Origin: Metopolophium dirhodum
Lineage: Eukaryota > Arthropoda > Insecta > Hemiptera > Aphididae
DNA: 64,000 nucleotides
NCBI RefSeq assembly: GCF_019925205.1
Contig: NC_083560.1
Coordinates: forward strand, 6,572,001 to 6,636,000
Direction of reading: 5' to 3'
The stretch's first letter is position 1, and every line of letters begins with the position of its first letter. The notes below the pieces were generated by a model. That model was not told where the DNA came from. It made no database searches and worked only from the letters and a program-made list of their open reading frames with translations. The position numbers were made by a program, and so were the translations under genes. This document shows, in pieces, positions 25,401 to 37,465 of this stretch.

Positions 25401-26196
25401 GTAATGATAGTATTAATTACTTATTAAATATGTTTATTTGTTGAGTAATCCAATTTTAAGTGTATTAAATATTATATGATTTAAGTGTATTAAATATTAT
25501 ATGAATTGCACAACACTTATTTTAAGTTATTTACATACATTTTATATAAAATGCTTTAATAATTGTTGAATTTGTTATATATTTCCTATGGATACTTATC
25601 TATTTTCTCTCAAAATAAAGAACGAAAAAAAATGTATATAATAAACAAATAACACCTTCCTAACCACACAAATTTACCAATGTTATGAAACTGTTGAAAA
25701 TTGTAAAAGGGCTTATTCATAACATCTTTAAGATAAAAAAATGTGGTCTCCTGAAATGAAACAACACATTTGAAAAATGTTCATCTACAAGTATAAATGA
25801 TTATCAAATTAGTCATTTAAAAGAAGATAATTATCGGGGAAAAAAAATAAAAATTAACATACCACAAAGGTATTAATAAAATAATAAGAATTATCCTACC
25901 TGTAAAATTTCTTCATCCATTTTTATGAAAGACATATCATCAGATCTTCCTATCCGCCCAGAATCGTTATTAGTGAACAAATTTTGATCTGCATTATTGA
26001 CTACAATATGATTTTGAATAAAATCATTAGATGTATCAAACAATTCAAATCCATCATTTTGTAACAAGTTAAGATCTCCATTTTTCTTTATTGGTATAGG
26101 TCTTACTAATGATGAACTTTCTATAGGATAATCAACATTTAACACACGTTTAGTTTCCGTTGTGCCAAAAAAGTGTGAATACTCTTTGTTATTCAT
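22460..26196 (-). CDS. REPTOR: REPTOR/CREBRF-like bZIP transcription factor, copy A
   Basis: Homologue of fly REPTOR and vertebrate CREBRF, a nuclear factor held in the cytoplasm by TORC1 phosphorylation and active in starvation with REPTOR-BP/CREBL2 (family knowledge). Coding exons: 26196-25900, 25200-24681, 24616-24515, 24444-24240, 24177-24001, 23446-23373, 23257-23159, 22554-22460. All borders are GT-AG, phases agree, and the sum is 1569 nt (522 residues plus stop). Residues 1-99 are Asn/Asp-rich; exon 2 is Ser-rich with LLENFNFDDLLLPPDSE. Exon 3 is acidic. Exon 4 has WQYSANSKVPKRQRLVLK and DPVFSPNC; exon 5 has LTPNPKQL, MTPVSELPFDLR and the basic RKEKNK. The basic region SRACRLRIKAQHEANKIKLY begins at residue 433. 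The C-terminus VAGKTTQFVNEVLEKTKLGA is a family hallmark. The start is the first in-frame ATG, also used in copy B. No defect found. Confidence 0.93.
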
Positions 26197-26294
26197 TTTT
26201 CCTTCTTTATAACGTAATACATACAGCAATCATTTTTTTCTAAGAATTCTTCAATTACCTAATTGAATTTTTATTATTCTCAATTTTTATTCAT
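25896..26294 (-). other. Acceptor and leader segment of copy A first coding exon
   Basis: A TTTTTTTCAG acceptor precedes 26294, so the first coding exon carries about 98 nt of 5' UTR. The UTR opens with ATG and a four-codon frame (M-N-K-N-stop) right at the splice junction, and a second short upstream frame begins near 26238. Such short frames could lower translation of the main frame. Confidence 0.55.
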
Positions 26295-26334
26295 CTGAAA
26301 AAAAAGTATATCAAATTTAATATTTAGAAAATTA

Positions 26335-26940
26335 AAATTAGGTAGAAAAAAGGGACAGACAAACATTACACAAAATAATTGAAAATTAAATTGAAGTTGG
26401 TACAGAAATACACTCGGATGAATGGCTTGCATATAAGACAATAGAAAATAAAGGGTACATACATAAAACTGTCAATCATTCCTAATTTTTTGTCAATCCC
26501 ACCAGCGGTGCGCACATACAACGCACTTGAAGTTTATGGGGAAGTCTAAAACTTTGAATCATTAAAAAAATGCATGGACACCTCCATCATTGCTGCCCTT
26601 GTATTTGGTGGAACAATGGTAGCGTCTAAAAAACAAGAATGACACCACATTTGATTGTTTTTTAAGAGATGTGAAATTATGTTATACCTAATTTAAATTG
26701 ACTAATACATATCTCTATATATTTTTACATTTTTGGTCAGTTAGTTTTTACATATACATATACTAATTAAATTTACCTACATATTATATTGAAATTCTAC
26801 ATTAATAAATATATTGTAACTCTACATTTATGTATTCATTCATATTTTTAACTATGTGGTAGACGACAAATGTGCGGTAGACCGCATAAGATGTGTAGAA
26901 ACAGGCGGTAGATCCCATATGGCATGAATACCTTTATTTT
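26335..26940. other. Arm A-specific segment in REPTOR intron 1
   Basis: About 600 bp has no match at the equivalent place in arm B, which instead has about 515 unrelated bases (44780-45295). It includes TGCGGTAGACCGCATA (near 26873), a small palindrome-like block. Probably separate insertions or deletions since duplication. Confidence 0.5.
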
Positions 26941-27476
26941 CTTATTATAAAATGACACATACTTTTGTTATGAGTTAAGACAAATATAATTTACAGGAGG
27001 TTAACCACTAATAAAAGTTGGAAAATAAGTTGCTAAAAAATGCCCAATAGTATAATGTACTAGGGATTGAAGTGCGCGTTAAATTTACCTAATTAAATAT
27101 AAATAATTTATAAAAATTACTTTATGGGAAATAAATTTAATATTGTATACATATGTTAAAAATTGTTTTATTCTCTAAAAATGTAATCGTGTACCTATAA
27201 GTACCAAGGTACCGATACTGGAAAAACACTCCTAATAACATAATTATCTATCTACGATGATTATAGGATGTGGTATTTACTACCTTATAACGAAACTCTT
27301 AAAAATAACAACTAATTGGTCAGTTGGAATTACATCATGATCACGTATACTTTGAGTAGACTGTTGAAAATTATCCGACTTTACAATTCAACAGCTGTTC
27401 ATAATTTATTCATTACCGTCCACAACAGAGCGTGAAATAGCATAATTCACTTACCTACCCATACTAATCGGTATAA

Positions 27477-27703
27477 CCATATACCTATAAACTAATGGAC
27501 AGCAAATTCCACTCCGTCCTGCCATCAATGCTAGGTGATCATATAACAATATAACTGAAAGAGAATGAACATAAAGTAGTGAAGGAGCCCGCATAAGGAA
27601 CTGTATAGTGTATACATTTTTCTACTTTGTTTCTTTTCTCGCTCACTCTATATCGTACCCATGACTCTCTCTAAGTGCTGTCCATTAGTTTATAGGTCTA
27701 TGG
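27477..27703. mobile_element. MITE in REPTOR upstream intron, copy in arm A
   Basis: Inverted ends of about 27 bp (ACCTATAAACTAATGGACAG at the left; its complement near 27679-27698), 227 bp long and non-coding. The same element is at the matching place in arm B (44011-44237), so it predates the duplication. Confidence 0.8.
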
Positions 27704-27850
27704 GTATAACACAAAAATTGATTGATTAAATTTATGTTACTAACTTCGGTCAAAATGTGATCGTTGTAGTAATTTTAGGGCACCTACGAACTGTGTCGTT
27801 GGGACAAAGACGATGTACGTACCAAATAATACTGCGGATCCTGTTTTACC

Positions 27851-28047
27851 TTCCTTGTAAGATAGTGTTGGTTAGTTCCTTCGTTCACGAAAAAATTAGT
27901 GTATGGAGCACCGTGCAACAGGTCGAGCAGGGAAAATTATCGCCTATCAATTATTGTCAACGCCGACGACTACAACCGCCATCGCCACGTCTTCCACTCG
28001 TATTTTCGGCAGTCGATCAGAGTTCGCCGGAAGAGTCGAAAGGCTAT
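27851..28047 (-). other. Probable 5' non-coding exon of REPTOR copy A
   Basis: On the minus strand the donor ACAAGGAAG followed by GTAAAACAGGATC is kept in both copies, and the sequence upstream is CpG-richer and well conserved (GACTCTTCCGGCG, AATTGATAGGCGATA). It would splice to the acceptor at 26295. The transcription start is unknown. Short frames through here on the plus strand are not credible genes. Confidence 0.55.
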
Positions 28048-28341
28048 CCAGTATCCGATATTATGCACTATGCAGTTTACTCAACGAAACTTATTATTTG
28101 GTGCGCGAAAAGTCAACGGTTTTGACTCAAGAACGCCAAGAACATCGATAATAATGATAATATAAGAATTTCTCATATTATCCATCTGCAAGAATTATAG
28201 TTAGCGCTTTTGCACCGTAGTGATATCACTGGGTACCACAAAATATAGATAATATTATTTGTTTTTGTTTGATGATAACTACGCTTGGAGCGTTAGTAGC
28301 TTTTCTCGTATCGTTGACCAGCTGTTTGAAACCAAGTTTTA
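28048..28341. promoter_or_regulatory. Promoter-proximal segment present only at copy A
   Basis: Copy B has only about 14 bp where copy A has about 294 bp, between GAAAGGCTAT and ACCTGTATAATATCTTAAA. It directly precedes the probable 5' exon, so the two genes likely use different core promoter DNA. Whether A gained or B lost the segment is not decided. Confidence 0.5.
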
Positions 28342-28381
28342 ACCTGTATAATATCTTAAAATTATTATGGTTTAAACCGAA

Positions 28382-28624
28382 CAAGGCACGCGTACGACTT
28401 AAATATTATACTAACATGACCATTCGATCGTGATTGTCTACACGGCGATCTAGTGATACGTAATGTCGTAAGTTTAACGTACTGCTTCGATTATAATATA
28501 CAATTTCCGAGATAGACAACGGCGCCTTTATCTTAATCTATCACGCATACATAAATACCAATACGGACGATGATAAAAAGTAATTAAATCGTTTTCATTG
28601 ATACATTTTATTATAAGTTATAAC
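28382..28624. other. CpG-containing DNA between arm A and a hAT element
   Basis: No match to the other arm and no gene seen. It could hold upstream regulatory DNA of REPTOR copy A. Confidence 0.3.
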
Positions 28625-29687
28625 TAAAGACCGGATTTAATTGATATTGCAACTTTTTTTGTAGTTAAGATAAATCAAATCTGATCAAATATGTACACGA
28701 TTTGTATTAATTACTGTCTTTCTGTTTAATTTTATGTTGCAATTTATTGCAATTTTTAATGTTTTTGCAATTTTTTTCAATTTTGTATATTTCACGTAAT
28801 CAAATGTACAAATCAATATTTCTTAACTAATTTTATAAATACATTTGTAACTTATTTTGTTTATTTTAGGAAAAAAAGCTTTCCTAAAAGCCCCATCGAG
28901 AATAAATAAATACAGAAAAGAAATGCCGGGTATACCTTTACCACCCGAACCTATTATTACAAGATGGGGAACATGGTTAAACGCTGAACTTTTCTATGCA
29001 AATAATTTTGAAAAGTTTAAAAACGTGATTGAAAGTTTAAAAGATGATGCTTTAAGTGTTGAAAAGCTGAAACTGCTTGTACAAGATAATGCAGTCAAAT
29101 GTGGTTTAGCATTCATAAAATTACACTTATCTGAGTTATGCACGAATCTCAAAAATTTGGAAGAATCTAATAGTGAACTACTGAAAAGTATGGATATTTT
29201 TAGAAAAATTGAAGATATTTTAACAAATATTCCTGGTCCAGAAGGGGAAAAAATTAAGGAAAAATGTATGTATGTAATTGAAAAAAATGAAGGGTATAAA
29301 ACTTTAAAGTGTTACTATGAAGTCATGTCAGGTAAAGCAAATGTTAATTTAGATATAACGCCTACTTTATTAAATTGTTTTAAATATGCACCAATAACGA
29401 GTGTTGACGTAGAACGTAGTTTCTCGTTGTACAAACATATTTTAACTAATAGAAGATTTAATTTTAATGAAAATAATTTAGAAATGTATTTAGTCATCAA
29501 TTTTAATTCAAAAATGTAAAATTAATATTAAATGTAATTAATGTAATATTAATTAATGCATATATAAATACGACTTGCATTTTTATAGTGCAATTTATTT
29601 TGCAATTTTTATGGGATTTTTGGTGCAATTATACAATTTTATTATGCAATTTTTGAGTGTTTTTAATGCAATTAAATCCGGTCTTTA
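28625..29687 (+). mobile_element. hAT element, internally deleted, 8-bp palindromic target duplication
   Basis: Ends TAAAGACCGGATTTAATTG and its inverted copy at 29669-29687. GTTATAAC flanks both sides (28617-28624 and 29688-29695) and is itself a perfect palindrome. TGCAATTT-like motifs cluster just inside both ends (28649-28790 and 29573-29672), as expected of subterminal transposase sites. Only the C-terminal transposase exon remains. Confidence 0.93.
28870..29519 (+). pseudogene. hAT transposase C-terminal exon
   Basis: An open frame follows a TTTATTTTAG acceptor. It begins GKKAFLKAPSRINKYRKEMP, has PPEPIITRWGTWLNAELFYA, and ends with the hAT dimerisation block YAPITSVDVERSFSLYKHIL followed by NNLEMYLVINF. 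The N-terminal zinc finger and most of the RNase H-like core are missing because the element is internally deleted. The open frame itself is undamaged over about 216 codons, which suggests recent movement by a partner transposase. Confidence 0.88.
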
Positions 29688-29714
29688 GTTATAACATATA
29701 ATATGCACAATGGA

Positions 29715-30180
29715 CGCGCGAGCAGGGCCGGCGAAACTGCGGAAGCTATGGGCGGCCTGGGCGACTGCCCAAGGCGCCAGCACGGAAGGGGCGCCAAACT
29801 GAAAATTATTTTTCTATAGTATTCTGAGAACTTGTAGCATGTAGGTTCTAAATAAAATAAAAGTAATATACTCAATTTAACATGTCAATAAATATTTATT
29901 TTGTCATAAAACATTAAATCTATAAATGGAACAGTTATTTACATAGTACAAATATAATTAAGTAAACAAAGAATTATTATACATAGGTACCTAATCAACA
30001 TTATGCCAGAGTAAAACCTTTTTTTTTTGAATATATTTTTTATGGTATGAAATAGCAGAAAGTTTTACAGGAATTCATTGGCGTAATTCCATTAAATTTT
30101 AGCAGGTGCACAACTTTTATTGGTCCAAAAATCGGAAGGACAAATTAAATCTTATTTAAATCCAATCATTTTGCTCAGGT
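29715..30180. repeat. hAT-like fragment, inverted copy at 42940-43170
   Basis: CAGGGCCGGCG near 29723 looks like a hAT end. From about 29815 to 30075 the sequence matches 42940-43170 in reverse complement (shared TAGGTACCTA, TTTACATAGTAC, AATATTTATTT and TATGAAATAGCAGAA blocks). No coding capacity is clear. Confidence 0.55.
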
Positions 30181-30189
30181 GCACTAAGT

Positions 30190-32440
30190 ATATTATTTTA
30201 GATTCTGAGCGGAGCGATGAATGTATTGATTTTACAATGATGTGTGTTTTTTTATTTTAGTGTCTTCATCGTGTGGGGCAGTAAAACTGCTTCGATTTTC
30301 TTCAACAGTATCTTGTTCGATGGGAAAGTGAATCTATTTGGTGCAATAGGGAGATCAAAATTTTAAATTCCCAATTATTTTCAAAAGCACCGGAAAAAAC
30401 ATTAAGGAAAAACGGGAATTTTCACGCAAAATCAGTTTTTGACAAAATCAATTTTAGTTTTTGGTGTAATTTTAAAACAAATGAACAATACATGAAATTT
30501 TCACTGGTTGTTTATATTCAAATTTTAAATTTTCTATACATGATATCTAAAATATTAAATAAAATAAAATGATTTTGATTTGTTTGAATGGTTTACGGAC
30601 ATTTTCAGTTTCCAATTGTATTATTTTTTTTTTTTTATGAATGTCAATTTAACTCTATTTGTTGGGTAAAAAAGATTGAAAATTTAATACAAGCTTCCTA
30701 CTATATCGTTACCATGACATTTTAAAAATATTAAAAATCCATAAACACAATTTTTTAGGGTTGATTTTATCCAGTAGCCAGTAAGTTGAATTAATATTAT
30801 TTGCATAGGTATTATTTATTATTATATTTCAATATTTGTATATAATAATAAACTTAAGAAGTTTCAATGCACCCACAAATAATATTTTAAAATTACAACA
30901 AAATAACTAAAATCATTATTTTTGGTATTAATACGTAATTTTGACTAAATTTGAATTTAAAATGTCTGTAAAAAATAACTGTTTATATATTATATATTTT
31001 TTAGATTTTTTGATTACAGTATGAACTATTAATGATAATCCTTGTTTTTTAATTTTCAATCCTTAGCTATAAAAATTGATCATCTTATATTTTTTTATTA
31101 CAATAATTGATCATTTTCGACATTTTGATAAAATTTTTGAAAATTTTATTATGTACTTATGAAAATTAATAAATGTACATTTGATGAAAAGTTCAAGTTT
31201 TACGGTTATTAGTTTTTGAATAACAACAAAATAAGAAAATCGTTGTATGAGAATTTGTTAATTTATGAGTTAATATCCAATATCTATTGCTTCAAATGTT
31301 CGTTAAAAATTAATTTGACTTTCACTAAACTTTTTAAACAGGCACAAGTCATGGAAGTGAAACTTCCGCGACATCAGTCGTGGTGATATCAAACTATTAA
31401 TGTACAATCCACAGTTACTGTAGAGGTATCATTTTTATTATTTATTTATCTTATTGGACATTCGCTCGGAATTCCTTATCAATAGGTATATCCTGGTACA
31501 ATATATAGCCATGTATTAAATTCTCAAGCTTATCGACCCAATGAATACATTTTTTTGACATTTATAGAAAAAATATCTCCGTAAACAGCTCAAAACGGGT
31601 CTAACTATTTTGAAAATTTTATCAAGTAAGGAAATGGCAAAAAAAAGTTTGATGTAAAATTAACGTATATACCTACTGTTATTGGTTTTTGAGTAATGAA
31701 CAAATTTATAAAATCGTTGTATGACAATTTGTTAATTTACGAGTGAATATCCAATTTCGAACTTCAAACCCTCATAGAAATTTAATTTAACTTTCCAAGT
31801 CTTTTTTTTTATATTGAAAATGAATTTCATAAAAAATTAAACAGCTTATTTATCACACCCAAAAATATTCAATTTCGTTAAAATTTAAAAAAAACATGCA
31901 ATGTGATACGTATGTTACATTGAGAAGTTGGGGAACAAAAAGAAAAAAAATTACTGAAAAAGAAACATTTATACATGACAAAATGTATGAATTGCAAGCA
32001 AAAAAAAAATACTAAGTTAGACTATGTGCGAGAATTTTCATAATTTTTTTACCAGTTTCTTAATTACAAATTTTTTATAGTACATTTTTTAACCAAACAC
32101 ATTTTTACAGACACATTATTTCTAATTGCTAATAATATATTTTTTAAATAAAAACAGAAAAACCAATATTTTTGATCATACCAATATTTATACGATTATA
32201 TTTACAGTCTTAAGTCTAAAAAATGAAAAGGAAAATATTGATTTTTCAAAAAAAGCCATAGACGTAATTTATACTTATGAATAAAAAATATTAAGGTAGG
32301 CATACATACAAAAATATACCCACGCTGCAATTTACGTATATACAAAATTATACCCATTTTAATACCATCCATTATACAGTGACCCACTTGCAACCTACTG
32401 TACAGCAGACCGACATCCACTTGCTCACCTTTTTCGTCAC
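30190..32440 (-). repeat. Abundant aphid repeat, copy in minus orientation
   Basis: Starts with GATTCTGAGCGGAGCGATGA and TGATGTGTGTTTTT, and ends near TACAGTGACCCACTTGCAAC, TACTGTACAGCAGACCGACA, CCACTTGCTCACC. The interior has many AAAATTTTGA-like and CATGAAATTTTCACTGGTTG-like blocks shared with 34760-37465. Orientation is opposite to the 35930-37465 copy. Class is unknown; no open frame of note. Confidence 0.65.
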
Positions 32441-33106
32441 AAAGCTGTTTATAACTTCACAAGTTGATTGTTAATGTATGTGATTGTATCTATTTGTTTC
32501 TAATAATGAATTGGCCATCAAACTAACCATTTTTACTTATAAGGCCATACCGGACACTGATTGCCGTAATTACCAAGACCAAGTACTGAAGTACCTACCT
32601 ATTAGAATGACACCCACCCCAGACTTTTTGGTGGTTCAGTGAACCACAAAATGCATGATCAAGCCGCCTCTGAGCTTAACCTTTTAATGAGTCGCGTTGA
32701 CGGTCTGTTGTGCACTGGCTGGTCAGAAACAGGGTGGCCGGGTTAATTACCTTTAAGTGGAATGTCGGCGACGTTCGATTGCGTCGTACCTTGTTATTTG
32801 ATATTATAATTATGTACAGGTGATACAGACACTATTGTACAACAATAATAGGTGACCGAAGTTCAATTAATAATTATTATATTCATAACAAACCGCCCGC
32901 GTGTGTGAGTTTAGCGGCGCGAACAATTATAATTTTTAAACATAATTTGTTTCTTTGAATTTCTTATAATCAACATTTTATAAATATTGTTTATAATTTT
33001 AATTTTTTGCGTGCCATTGAAATTTGACCTACGTGCACTTTTGGCACGCGTGCCATAAGTTCACTGTATATTATTATTTATTATATTATTATATACGTAT
33101 AATATT
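32441..33106. other. Intergenic DNA with a possible hAT end
   Basis: A GC-richer block lies at 32690-32800, and GGCACGCGTGCCATAAGTTC then ACTG near 33043 resembles a hAT right terminus. No gene seen. Confidence 0.3.
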
Positions 33107-33933
33107 GGGGACCTATCGATTCCGCCAATGTAGCATCGATTCCGCCAGTTCAGGTAGTCTAAAAACAACCTATCGATTCCGCCACCTACCAATTTTTACC
33201 TCAACCTGGCAAGTACTGCTGTCAACCTGTTTCTGTTATAATAATAATAATAATATATCTAAAAAATAATTCAATAATTCATTAAAATATTAAAAATAAA
33301 TTAATAATCAGTATAATAATTAATACAACACAATATATATATATAAAATAATACAATAATTAATTGAAATATTAAAAATAAATTATTAATCAATATTTTG
33401 AGTTGGTTTTAAAATAGTTTTTTTTTTTTTAATACATTTATTGGCTGTTTTTCGTGGTTTTTATGATCAATATCATACTTTAAAATGTCCGTTAAAGATT
33501 CGTTTACGTATATTTTTGCATTATACTTTTTATTAACACATTTCCACTTATACACACATGAATATTTCACAAAGTTTGCTATAAAAAAATTTTCATTTTG
33601 ATACATAACTAAGTCATTTTCTTGTTCACTAACTACGATTTCGAAATGTATTATTACGAAGTATAATGACACGAGGATAGATCGAGACTAACCAAATTAG
33701 TGTTGGACAATAGGTACTATTAGTAGTTAGATTATCATCAATTAGCGATATCATTTTTATACAGGTATTTCATATAATATTTATAATATAGCTATGTATA
33801 TAAAGCTATGTACATAGCTATTACATATAGCTATGTAAGTAAAATAAAACTAACATTTTTGTTCGGGAAGATTATTTTTTCCCTGGCGGAATCGATTTTA
33901 GACTACCTGCACTGGCGGAATCGATGAAACCCC
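33107..33933. mobile_element. TIR element with repeated ATCGATTCCGCCA motif
   Basis: Inverted ends: GGGGACCTATCGATTCCGCC at the left; the right end reads GGGGTTTCATCGATTCCGCC on the other strand, and both share CAGGTAGTCTAAAA further inside. ATCGATTCCGCCA occurs at 33115, 33135 and 33172 and, inverted, at 33884 and 33913. ATATT flanks both sides (33102-33106 and 33934-33938), but the context is AT-rich. A FLYWCH-like frame inside suggests a MULE-related element. Confidence 0.75.
33409..33672 (-). pseudogene. FLYWCH-like zinc-finger fragment inside the TIR element
   Basis: An 87-codon minus-strand frame with the FLYWCH layout: ENDLVMYQNENFFIANFVKY, then VYKWKCVNKKYNAKIYVNES and a closing DHKNH. 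The second Cys expected after VNKK appears as Tyr, which would spoil zinc binding. FLYWCH domains often form the N-terminus of insect MULE-type transposases; no transposase core follows. It could still be a short expressed protein, but decay is more likely. Confidence 0.6.
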
Positions 33934-33938
33934 ATATT

Positions 33939-34759
33939 ATTATGAATAATTGTTATTAATTATTATATAAACTTTGACGGTTAACCATATTATCTACTGT
34001 CATAATTATTATATTATTATCTATCATACCTTATTTATCAGTAGATATGCCCAATTTACCTATAATATGTATCTACCTACTACGAAATAAATATAATTCG
34101 ATTATTCTATACGTTTTTTGGACAACAGATACTAAACTAATAATTGGAAAACATACCTGATTTTTTTAATTAAACCAGCTTTTCGAAAATTCGTTGTTTT
34201 ATTCTTGTCTTGAAGAAAACTCATGCATTAAGTCATGCCCAAATCACTTAGCGCGGACATTTTTTCCCGCTCCAGTTTTTTTGATGGATTTATTCACACT
34301 CTCTGAAGTATTGTGAATACACATTTTTTTAGCTTCTTTTCAATTTCTTTGGAGCTTGTATTTAATTCCATACTAATTTATTTTAAGGCATCCGCTTTTA
34401 TAAATTTATTTTTGTAATTAATGTTAGTTGCATCCCACAATATAGTTGATTCCCGGTAAAGCTCTATAATAGCTTGCACGTATCTTCTGTAGTACATTTT
34501 TTTTTTTAAATTAATTTTATGCATATTTGAATACGTATGTTGTATATATAAAAATGTGACCGCACTGCATAACAACCCAATCGCATGGTACTAAACACAC
34601 CGACTCATCTTTTTAGTGGCTTAATTAAAAATTATGCAAGCATTAGTCATGTACCTATACTCGTATGATTTCAAGAACCCTTGACCCGCTAGAGTTTAAA
34701 GTTCTAAAAATTGTCCCTCTGTATAGTAACTTTCAGTTGCCCATCCCTGATATTATATA
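33939..34759. other. AT-rich intergenic DNA
   Basis: No gene, RNA or clear transposon end recognised. Confidence 0.35.
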
Positions 34760-35380
34760 CAATTAAATATAAAATCATTGTATACGAAAAACGATTCAAG
34801 TGAAGATAGTCCGAAAATGTGATGGTATACAGAAAATGAAAATATAAACAGCCAGTGAAAATTTCAAGTATCTAATGTCATTCGTTTTTTTATTAAAACA
34901 AAATAAGAAAATCGTTACGTGAGAAATCGAGTGAATATCAAATGTTTTAAAAATATGAATTTCAAACGCTCATAAAAATTTAATTTGACTTCATTCTAGA
35001 CATTTTTTTTTATAAATATTTGGAAAATGATATGGTGTATAGAAAATGCTAATATAAACATTCAGTCAAAATTTCATGCACCAAATACCAAAATCGATTT
35101 TCTCAAAAACAGATTCTGCATAAAAATTCCTGTTTTTCCTTAATTTTTCATTTGTTTTTCATGGTGCTTTTGAAAGCTACTGAGAAATTTTCCCTTTTGA
35201 CCCCCCAAAGTACCGACTAGATTCATTTTCCAATCAGAAAAGATACTGTTTAAGTAAACCTAATCATTTTTACTGTCCTTAAAGGTGATGACAGACACTA
35301 AAATTAAAAAAAAACACACATCATTGTAAAATCAATACATTCATCACTCCGCTTAGAAACTAATATGTCTACAAGAAAGT
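34760..35380 (+). repeat. Abundant aphid repeat, partial plus copy
   Basis: Begins TATACGAAAAACGATTC and ends CACACATCATTGTAAAATCA then ATACATTCATC, the same end as the 37405-37460 copy, with a shortened middle. Confidence 0.6.
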
Positions 35381-35929
35381 TTAATACAAGGCTCCAGATA
35401 TATTGTTACAATAGCAGTATTAAAAATAAAATGGCACAATTTTTTTTATAATCATTTAAATTTTGATTTTTGACAAAATGTAAAAATTCAAAATTTAATA
35501 ATAAATTATTTTGTAGTTAAAAATGTATAAAGTGTTCAAATTTGCGAGTTCTTGTATTTTTCTGATGATACATCTCAGTTTGCACCTAATTTTTTATGTA
35601 AATTTATTCAGTGCATTTTTTTAAAAATGACTTTTATTTACCCGATATTTTTATTCTTTTGAAAGATAAATTTAAATAAACATTATATCGAAATGTGAAA
35701 ATATATAAAAAAATTATATTTACAAACCAAAACTCGAACACATAATTCATGCAAATTACAATCGACTTTGAAATAGAAACTGCGAAGAAAGTTTTTCCGA
35801 ATGTACAACTTATTGGATATCGTTTCCTTTTAAGTCAATCTTGGTTAACCGCGTTATATATAGGTAAGTATTGAATAAATAATTAACTCACATCAGTCAA
35901 ATAAAATACTTACATAGTTGCATATGACA

Positions 35930-37465
35930 ATTTGTACATAGTTAAACGCAAATAAAAAAAAGGTGGATAAGTGGATGTCGCTCTGCTGTACGGTAGGTTA
36001 CAAGTGGGTCACTGTAATGGATGGTGTTAAATTTGAATTCAATGATATAATATCATTGTATAAGAAAAACGATTCTGAGCGAAAACGGTCAGTCACCCTA
36101 TGATATTACCAAGTATATTTGATGATATTATTGTGAATAAAGTAATTTATATATAACCTATTAACGTGGAGCCTTGTTTTAAATTTTCAATCCTTAGCCA
36201 TAAAAGTTAAACATTTTATAAATTTTTAACCACAAAATAATTAATAAATTATAAATTTGATAAATGTTGTCAAAATTTGAACTTTAAATGCTTATAAAAA
36301 AAAATTGTGCAAATGTATTTTTAATATTTTTCAACTGCTATTAAAACGATATATCAGGAGTCTAATATTAAATTTTCACGCTTTTTTACCCAACAAATAA
36401 AAATTTATTGATATTTATAGAAAAAAAAACTAAAAAAATTGAAAACTGACAATGTCCGTAAACAGCTCAAATAGAGTCAAAATATTTTCAAAATTGTATG
36501 GTGTATAGAAAATGCTAATATAAACATTCAGTGAAATTTTCAAGTATCTACAGTCATTCGTTTTTTAATTACAATAAAATAAAAAAATCGTTACATGAGA
36601 AATCGAGTAAATATCAAATGTTGTAAAAATATAAATTTCAGACGCTCATAAAAATTTAATTTAAGTTTCTTCTAGACATTTTTTTTTTGATAAAGGTAGA
36701 CAAACTTATGAGTAATCTTATATTACATTTTCAAATCTTAGATTTAAAAAGAAAAATTTTTATGAATTCTCATCAAAATAATTTGCTATTTTTCGTGATT
36801 TTTCCGTATTTTGTCAAAATTTGAACTTTAAATGCTTATAATTAAAAACTGTGACTAAGGATTTTTAATTTTTTTCATCTGCCTTTGAAACAATAAACTA
36901 GGAGCCTTCTATTAAATTTTCAAGCTTTTTTACTCAATAGATAAAATTTTATTGATATTTATAGAAAAAAAAACTAAAAAAATTGAAAACTGACAATGGC
37001 TGTAAACAGCTCAAAAAGAGTCAAAATATTTGGAAAATTTTATGGTGTATAGAAAATGCTAATATAAACAACCAGTGAAAATTTCATGCATCTACGGTCA
37101 TTTGTTTTAGAGTTACACCAATAACCAAAATCGATTTTGTTAAAAATCGATTTTGCGTAAAAATTCCCGTTTTTCCTTAATTTTTCTTTTGTTTTTCACA
37201 TCGCTTTTGAAAACTACTGGGAAATTAAAATTTTGACCTCCCCAATGCACCAACGATATTCACTTTCCCATCGAACAAGATACTGAAGTCGAAAATCGAA
37301 GCATTATTTCGACTACTTATCGTGTACACAGACACAAAAATAAAAAAAAAAATAAAAAAAAAAATGAAAAAAAAAAATAAAAAAAAAAATAAAAAAAAAA
37401 ACACACATCATTGTAAAATCAATACATTCATCGTTTCACTCAGAATCTAAAATGAGGACAGCATA
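35930..37465 (+). repeat. Abundant aphid repeat, near-full plus copy
   Basis: Begins GGTGGATAAGTGGATGTCGC, TCTGCTGTACGGTAGG, ACAAGTGGGTCACTGTAATG, and closes with CACACATCATTGTAAAATCA and TTTCACTCAGAATC. Several blocks inside are themselves repeated (ATGGTGTATAGAAAATGCTA at about 36498 and 37043). It mirrors the 30190-32440 copy. Confidence 0.7.
37330..37405 (+). repeat. A-rich low-complexity tract
   Basis: A-runs broken by single T or G about every 10-12 bases, near the end of the aphid repeat. The 35290-35320 copy has a much shorter run, so this is a local expansion. Confidence 0.85.

Larger units (their letters stand above)
21612..28381 (-). repeat. Arm A of a large inverted duplication
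   Basis: Aligns in reverse complement with 43629-51326 from the outer end (AACAATACAACTAGTTTAAT) to the inner end (GGTTTAAACCGAA). The arm carries REPTOR copy A with its introns, 5' leader exon and upstream DNA. Arm-specific segments include about 26335-26940 and 28048-28341. Boundaries were set by eye and may move by tens of bases. Confidence 0.93.

Noticed and set aside
27757..28165. Three plus-strand frames of 82-122 codons upstream of REPTOR copy A
   Set aside because: They run antisense to the conserved non-coding exon and are not kept in arm B.
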